A DNA stretch of 9,537 nucleotides, from NCBI GenBank assembly GCA_014379275.1, contig JACMMA010000193.1, positions 1 through 9,537 of the forward strand. Reading direction: 5' to 3'. The position numbers and the translations under genes were made by a program. Below, in pieces: positions 6,221-9,537 of this stretch. How positions within the stretch are numbered: the first letter of the stretch is position 1; every line of letters starts with the position of its first letter. Origin of the DNA: Armatimonadota bacterium. GTDB lineage: Bacteria; Armatimonadota; Armatimonadia; Armatimonadales; Armatimonadaceae. A model generated the notes under the pieces. That model was not told where the DNA came from. It was given only the letters and a program-made list of their open reading frames with translations, and made no database searches.

Positions 6221-7123
6221 ATGGATTTAACGAAACCGTCGGAGTTGAAGGCAGTGCTTCTGCGCCACGGGCTACAATTGTCGAAGCGATTCGGGCAGAA
6301 CTTTCTCATCAGCCGTTCGCACCTATTGAAAGTGGTGGATGCGGCGGACGTGCAAGCAGGGGACCGTGTATTCGAGATCGGGCCGGGCGCGGGAACGCTG
6401 ACCGTCGAACTCGCCGCGCGGGCGGAACGGGTGATCGCGGTAGAACTGGACCGCGCTTTGCCGCCGGTGCTCGCCGAAGTGCTCGCCCCGTTCCCCCACG
6501 CGACGCTCTTTATGGGCGACGCGCTGAAGCTGGATCTGCCCGTTTTTCTCCGCGAGCATCTGGGCGAGCCGCCGTACAAAGTCGTCGCCAACATCCCGTA
6601 TAACATCACGTCGCCGATTCTGGTGCGGCTGCTCGAAAACAAGGCGTTATTCATTTCGATCACGCTGATGGTGCAAAAAGAGGTCGCCGAACGGTTGAAA
6701 GCCATGCCGGGCACTGCCGCGTACGGCTCGCTTTCCGTGTTCGCGCAGTACCAGGCGCACGTCTCGGTGGCCGGGACCGTGCCGCGCGGCGCGTTCTTCC
6801 CGCCTCCCAAGGTGGATTCGGCGGTCATCCATCTGATACCGCGCCCCGTGCCGCCGGTAGACGTTCCGAGCGATGCGGCCTTCTTCCGCGTCAGCCGCGC
6901 CGTCTTCGGGCAGCGACGCAAAACACTGGCGAACGCGCTCATGGGGGCATCGCCGGGGGCGTTCGCGAAAGAAGAGGTGGCGTCCGCACTCACCGAAACC
7001 GGCATCGACGGGACCCGCCGGGGCGAAACGCTGACCCTCGCCGAGATAGCGACCCTGACGCGCGCCCTGCCGGTCGCGGAAGTTATCGCCGAACCGTTTG
7101 ACACCGGGGAAGCGGGGGGATAG
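6221..7123 (+). CDS. rsmA: 16S rRNA A1518/A1519 dimethyltransferase RsmA (KsgA)
   Basis: This SAM-dependent enzyme adds two methyl groups to each of two adjacent adenosines in the loop of helix 45 of 16S rRNA late in 30S assembly. The 300-residue protein has all family motifs in order: 'KRFGQNFLI' (22-30), SAM-binding 'VFEIGPGAGTLT' (50-61), acidic E75 in 'VAVELD', 'MGDALKLD' (98-105), catalytic 'NIPYNITSPI' (124-133; a variant of the common NLPY), 'MVQKEVAERL' (150-159), 'AYGSLSVFAQ' (167-176) and 'FFPPPKVDSAV' (192-202). The C-terminal helical domain is complete. ATG at 6221 is preferred over GTG at 6215 because it agrees with the family start and a -10-like hexamer; a weak GGTGG lies just upstream. 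The tRNA gene begins 13 bases after its stop. Confidence 0.96.
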   Translation: MDLTKPSELKAVLLRHGLQLSKRFGQNFLISRSHLLKVVDAADVQAGDRVFEIGPGAGTLTVELAARAERVIAVELDRALPPVLAEVLAPFPHATLFMGDALKLDLPVFLREHLGEPPYKVVANIPYNITSPILVRLLENKALFISITLMVQKEVAERLKAMPGTAAYGSLSVFAQYQAHVSVAGTVPRGAFFPPPKVDSAVIHLIPRPVPPVDVPSDAAFFRVSRAVFGQRRKTLANALMGASPGAFAKEEVASALTETGIDGTRRGETLTLAEIATLTRALPVAEVIAEPFDTGEAGG

Positions 7124-7136
7124 AATAGATATCCAA

Positions 7137-7209
7137 GCACTCGTAGATCAGTGGATAGATCGTTTCCCTCCGAAGGAAAAGGCCGCAGGTTCGAATCCCG
7201 CCGGGTGCA
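7137..7209 (+). tRNA. tRNA-Arg, anticodon CCG
   Basis: A full cloverleaf can be drawn. The acceptor stem 7137-7143 pairs with 7202-7208 (one G-T pair), the D stem GATC 7146-7149 with 7158-7161, and the anticodon stem 7163-7167 with 7175-7179. The loop is CTCCGAA with anticodon CCG at 7170-7172, which reads CGG. The T arm is 7185-7201 with loop TTCGAAT and discriminator A at 7209. The T stem has one A-C mismatch (7187 with 7199). CCA is not encoded, so it is added by tRNA nucleotidyltransferase. It may be transcribed with rsmA. Confidence 0.94.
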
Positions 7210-7213
7210 TTAC

Positions 7214-7227
7214 TTTTCCGCGGAAAA
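7214..7227. promoter_or_regulatory. 14-bp perfect palindrome after the tRNA
   Basis: The sequence ttttccgcggaaaa is a perfect palindrome starting five bases after the tRNA. It could be an operator for a dimeric regulator of the downstream HAF-repeat gene, or part of the tRNA 3' processing or termination region. A 4-bp hairpin (7233-7244) follows. The spacing to any promoter is not clear. Confidence 0.3.
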
Positions 7228-7289
7228 CCTTGCCGAAAAATCGGTTCCCTCACCGAATAGGGTACGGTAACGGCATAGGAGTTACTGCC

Positions 7290-8492
7290 ATGAACCTTCC
7301 CGCCCGTTCGATCATCGCCCTTTGCGCCGTCACCGCTTGTGCGAGCCTTGCTTTCTCACAGCGGGTCATCACTACCGCACCCGTTCCCGCGCCGCCCGTT
7401 GTCCCGGAAGCTTCCGAGGACACTACCCCGATCCCGGCTGGCTTCCCCCGCTACAACGTGGTGCCGATCGGTGCCGGTATCGAAGCCCGGGGACTCAGCG
7501 ATACCGGTTACGTCACCGGCGCGATGGTAACTGATACGGGCAAGAAACACGCCTTTTTATGGAAGGATGGGACGCTGACCGATCTCGGTACCCTGTATAG
7601 CGACGACAGCTACGGCAGCGGAGTCAACGACGCGGGCGAAGTGGTCGGCGTTTCCACCGCCATCAACAAAACGATGGACGACGGCACGGTGCAGGAAGCG
7701 CGGCACCCATTTTTGTACAAAAACGGAAAAATGACCGACATTTCCGGCAAGGAATTGAACACCGAAGGGGGCGACACCTGGCAACCGTTCGACATTAATA
7801 ACCGTGGCATGGCGGTCGGCAAGATGACGCAGAATGGGGTCGGGATGCCCGCCGTGTCATGGCTGCGCGGGCGATTGACCTCGCTGGGCACGCTCGGCGG
7901 TTACATGGCGACGGCGTACGCCTGTAGCGACCGGGGCGGCATCGTCGGTGCCAGTTATGTCGCCGGGAATAACGCGCCACGCACCGGGGAGGAATCTGCT
8001 TTCCTGTACCGGAGCGGGCGGATGACCGAACTCGGAACGCTGGGCGGCAAAAGTAGCACCGCGCTCGATGTGAACAACCTCGGCGACGTGGTCGGCTTTT
8101 CCCAGCTCTATCCCCTCACCGCGCAAACCAACCGCGCCTTTCTGGTCAAGCGGGGAAAAATGAGCGACCTCGGTACCTTCGGCGGGGACAGCAGCACGGC
8201 GAACGGAATCAACGACGCCGGGCAGATCGTCGGCTGCGCACAGACGACGAAACAGAATGTCGTGTACTTCCTTTACCAGAACGGCGTCAAGGTGGATTTA
8301 CAGCGGTTGGTTTCCCGCGCGTCCGGTTGGAATCTTAGCGCGAGTGACAGTTCCGGTACCGGTCCCCTCGGCTCCATCCTGATCAACAACCGCGGACAAA
8401 TAGTGTGTCAGGCGAGAAAAGCGGATAAGGGCAGGGGCGCGGTTCTGCTGGTCCCCGTTTCGTCCGATACCGGTGCCGCAGCCGCGCCGTAA
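7290..8492 (+). CDS. Secreted HAF-repeat protein
   Basis: This 400-residue protein is built of HAF repeats (named for a His-Ala-Phe motif), a family of probable extracellular proteins of unknown function with a propeller-like repeat pattern. Residues 1-23 form an export signal ending 'LAFS'; 'VTAC' (14-17) could instead be a lipobox. Residues 24-50 are Pro-rich. Six units match the HAF pattern, at about 87-102 ('HAFLWKDGTLTDLGTL'), 139-151, 187-202, 236-251, 282-297 and 326-338. They alternate with 'N-D/N-x-G-x-x-V-G' turns at about 68, 112, 168, 211, 260, 306 and 364. No C-terminal anchor is seen. The start at 7290 has AGGAG seven bases upstream and is directly followed by the signal peptide; the upstream extension of the frame runs through rsmA and the tRNA and is not real. 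It converges on the propeller gene with one base between stop codons. Confidence 0.88.
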   Translation: MNLPARSIIALCAVTACASLAFSQRVITTAPVPAPPVVPEASEDTTPIPAGFPRYNVVPIGAGIEARGLSDTGYVTGAMVTDTGKKHAFLWKDGTLTDLGTLYSDDSYGSGVNDAGEVVGVSTAINKTMDDGTVQEARHPFLYKNGKMTDISGKELNTEGGDTWQPFDINNRGMAVGKMTQNGVGMPAVSWLRGRLTSLGTLGGYMATAYACSDRGGIVGASYVAGNNAPRTGEESAFLYRSGRMTELGTLGGKSSTALDVNNLGDVVGFSQLYPLTAQTNRAFLVKRGKMSDLGTFGGDSSTANGINDAGQIVGCAQTTKQNVVYFLYQNGVKVDLQRLVSRASGWNLSASDSSGTGPLGSILINNRGQIVCQARKADKGRGAVLLVPVSSDTGAAAAP

Positions 8493-8493
8493 G

Positions 8494-9537
8494 TCACTCT
8501 TTTTCCGCGGACGGAATCATCGCCCCCGTGGTCTTCTCAAACCGCATCACCCGCGACGTATCCCTGGAGAAGGGGGTTCCCAGGGGGGGGCGATACAGCA
8601 AGAGGAGGTCGCCGGATTTGCTCAAAGCGAGGCGTTCGGGGCGCACGATTGCGGCGGCGTTTCGCGCGAACGTTTCGCCGGCTTCGGTTTGCCAGACGGT
8701 TGCGCCACTGACATCGAATCGTACCACCCCGGAGGCTCCTGCCGCAAAAAAGGAGCCGTCCACCGGATCGCGCACGAGCAGATGTAGCCCCGTTTGCCCC
8801 TTGTCGCCGAAGAAGAAACGGCGTAACCATCGCTTCTTGCCCTCCGGGCTATACTGCGCGAGCAGTAGCCGGTCGTCCACGGGTAGCATGTTCGGCGTAG
8901 CCATCGCGCCGCAAACCGTTATATTTTCGGCGGCGTCAACCACTATCCCGCCGGGTTCGCACAACACCACCGTCCCTTCCCCGGCGAAGCGGCTCACCCA
9001 GGCTACCCTGCCCGGTACGAACTTCACCAGTACCGCATCGGTGTGCCGCCCGGACTCGATAAATAACCGGCTGAAAGCATATACCGCGCCGCTTTTCCCC
9101 GCGACGAGGCCGGACGGCGGATCGGCCACGCCGACGACTTCCGACCGCCATCGCGCCGTCCAGAGCAGATCGCCGCCGGGCGAAACGGTCAGGACGAGAA
9201 GATGATTGGCGTCGTTCGCGCCCCACACCCGCCCGGTGGGGGACTTCCCGGCATCGGTATAGCCGCCGATAAGAAGGTTGCCGTTTTCGGCGACGGTCAG
9301 GATCGTCGGCGTTTCCTCGCCGTGCTCGGGACTGTCAAAAACATACCGCCACGCGATCAATCCGGTTTGCCGGTCGCATTTCGTGAGAAGAATATCCCCG
9401 GTACCGGTGCGCGGCTTCTCGTTCGGATCAAACCCGGAAACGCGAATCGTCCCCGCGGGAACATGCGACAAAACATAAACGCTCTCGCCGCTATGCACGG
9501 CGGCGACGGTCTGCGTGTCGCGGTTCAGTATCGGCTC
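8494..9537 (-). CDS. SBBP/PQQ-like beta-propeller protein, 5' end beyond window
   Basis: The frame is open from the right edge to the stop at 8496-8494, giving 347 visible codons. The N-terminus is outside the window; GTG at 9498 is internal because 13 in-frame codons precede it. At least six blade-like repeats are visible, each with a strand, a turn and an aromatic residue: 'ILLTKCDRQTGLIAWRYVF', 'LLVLTVSPGGDLLWTARW', 'AVLVKFVPGRVAWVSRF', 'LLLAQYSPEGKKRWLRRFF', 'GVVRFDVSGATVWQTEA' and 'VMRFEKTTGAMIP'. This resembles SBBP or PQQ-like propellers, often in secreted bacterial proteins. No catalytic motif is visible, and whether it carries a signal peptide cannot be seen. A run of eight C on the coding strand (8583-8590) lies near the 3' end. 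Confidence 0.82.
   Translation of the reverse strand, partial: EPILNRDTQTVAAVHSGESVYVLSHVPAGTIRVSGFDPNEKPRTGTGDILLTKCDRQTGLIAWRYVFDSPEHGEETPTILTVAENGNLLIGGYTDAGKSPTGRVWGANDANHLLVLTVSPGGDLLWTARWRSEVVGVADPPSGLVAGKSGAVYAFSRLFIESGRHTDAVLVKFVPGRVAWVSRFAGEGTVVLCEPGGIVVDAAENITVCGAMATPNMLPVDDRLLLAQYSPEGKKRWLRRFFFGDKGQTGLHLLVRDPVDGSFFAAGASGVVRFDVSGATVWQTEAGETFARNAAAIVRPERLALSKSGDLLLLYRPPLGTPFSRDTSRVMRFEKTTGAMIPSAEKE

Noticed and set aside
6208..7140. 310-codon minus-strand open frame opposite rsmA
   Set aside because: Ser/Thr/Arg-rich shadow; rsmA on the plus strand has every family motif.
7098..7289. N-terminal extension of the HAF-repeat frame
   Set aside because: It runs through the rsmA end and the tRNA; ATG at 7290 has a good AGGAG site and begins a signal peptide.
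9496..9498. GTG at 9498 as the true start of the propeller gene
   Set aside because: Thirteen further in-frame codons continue to the window edge with no stop, and no ribosome-binding site or signal peptide follows this GTG.

Overview
The window is GC-rich bacterial chromosome carrying six or more genes on both strands. Several features fit a member of the Armatimonadota or a planctomycete-like lineage: secreted beta-propeller and HAF-repeat proteins, a PEP-CTERM-like surface protein, weak use of Shine-Dalgarno sequences, and an ARPP-2-like gene beside a vWA-domain gene. This placement rests on gene style only, not on a marker comparison.

Region 1 (1-2661, minus strand). A two-gene unit reads leftward out of the window. 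A 480-residue protein with a helical N-terminal half and a C-terminal von Willebrand A (vWA) fold with a complete MIDAS resembles the Ro60/TROVE-vWA layout. It is followed by a protein resembling the ARPP-2 family, which comparative genomics has linked to RNA repair and ADP-ribose-related systems. The 258-base leader before the vWA gene is full of inverted repeats. One is an 88-base element closed by a bulged 14-bp stem, a plausible Y-RNA-like transcript. Another pairing would bury the vWA start region. This is the best candidate in the window for an undescribed system.

Region 2 (2662-3561, minus strand). A secreted beta-rich protein has a C-terminal PEP-CTERM-like anchor and an N-terminus that looks partly like a type IV prepilin.

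Region 3 (3734-7209, plus strand). This is an RNA-modification cluster: a Sua5-type enzyme for t6A37 of tRNA, a BaiN/RdsA-family flavoprotein (the family of the 23S rRNA dihydrouridine synthase), RsmA for dimethylation of 16S rRNA, and tRNA-Arg(CCG). A 160-bp MITE/REP-like inverted repeat sits between the flavoprotein gene and rsmA. It overlaps the stop codon of the first and abuts the promoter region of the second. Start regions of these genes lack good ribosome-binding sites but have -10-like hexamers close to ATG, suggesting leaderless mRNAs.

Region 4 (7290-9537). Two convergent genes for secreted or propeller-like proteins have stop codons one base apart: a HAF-repeat protein (plus) and an SBBP/PQQ-like propeller protein (minus) that runs off the right edge.
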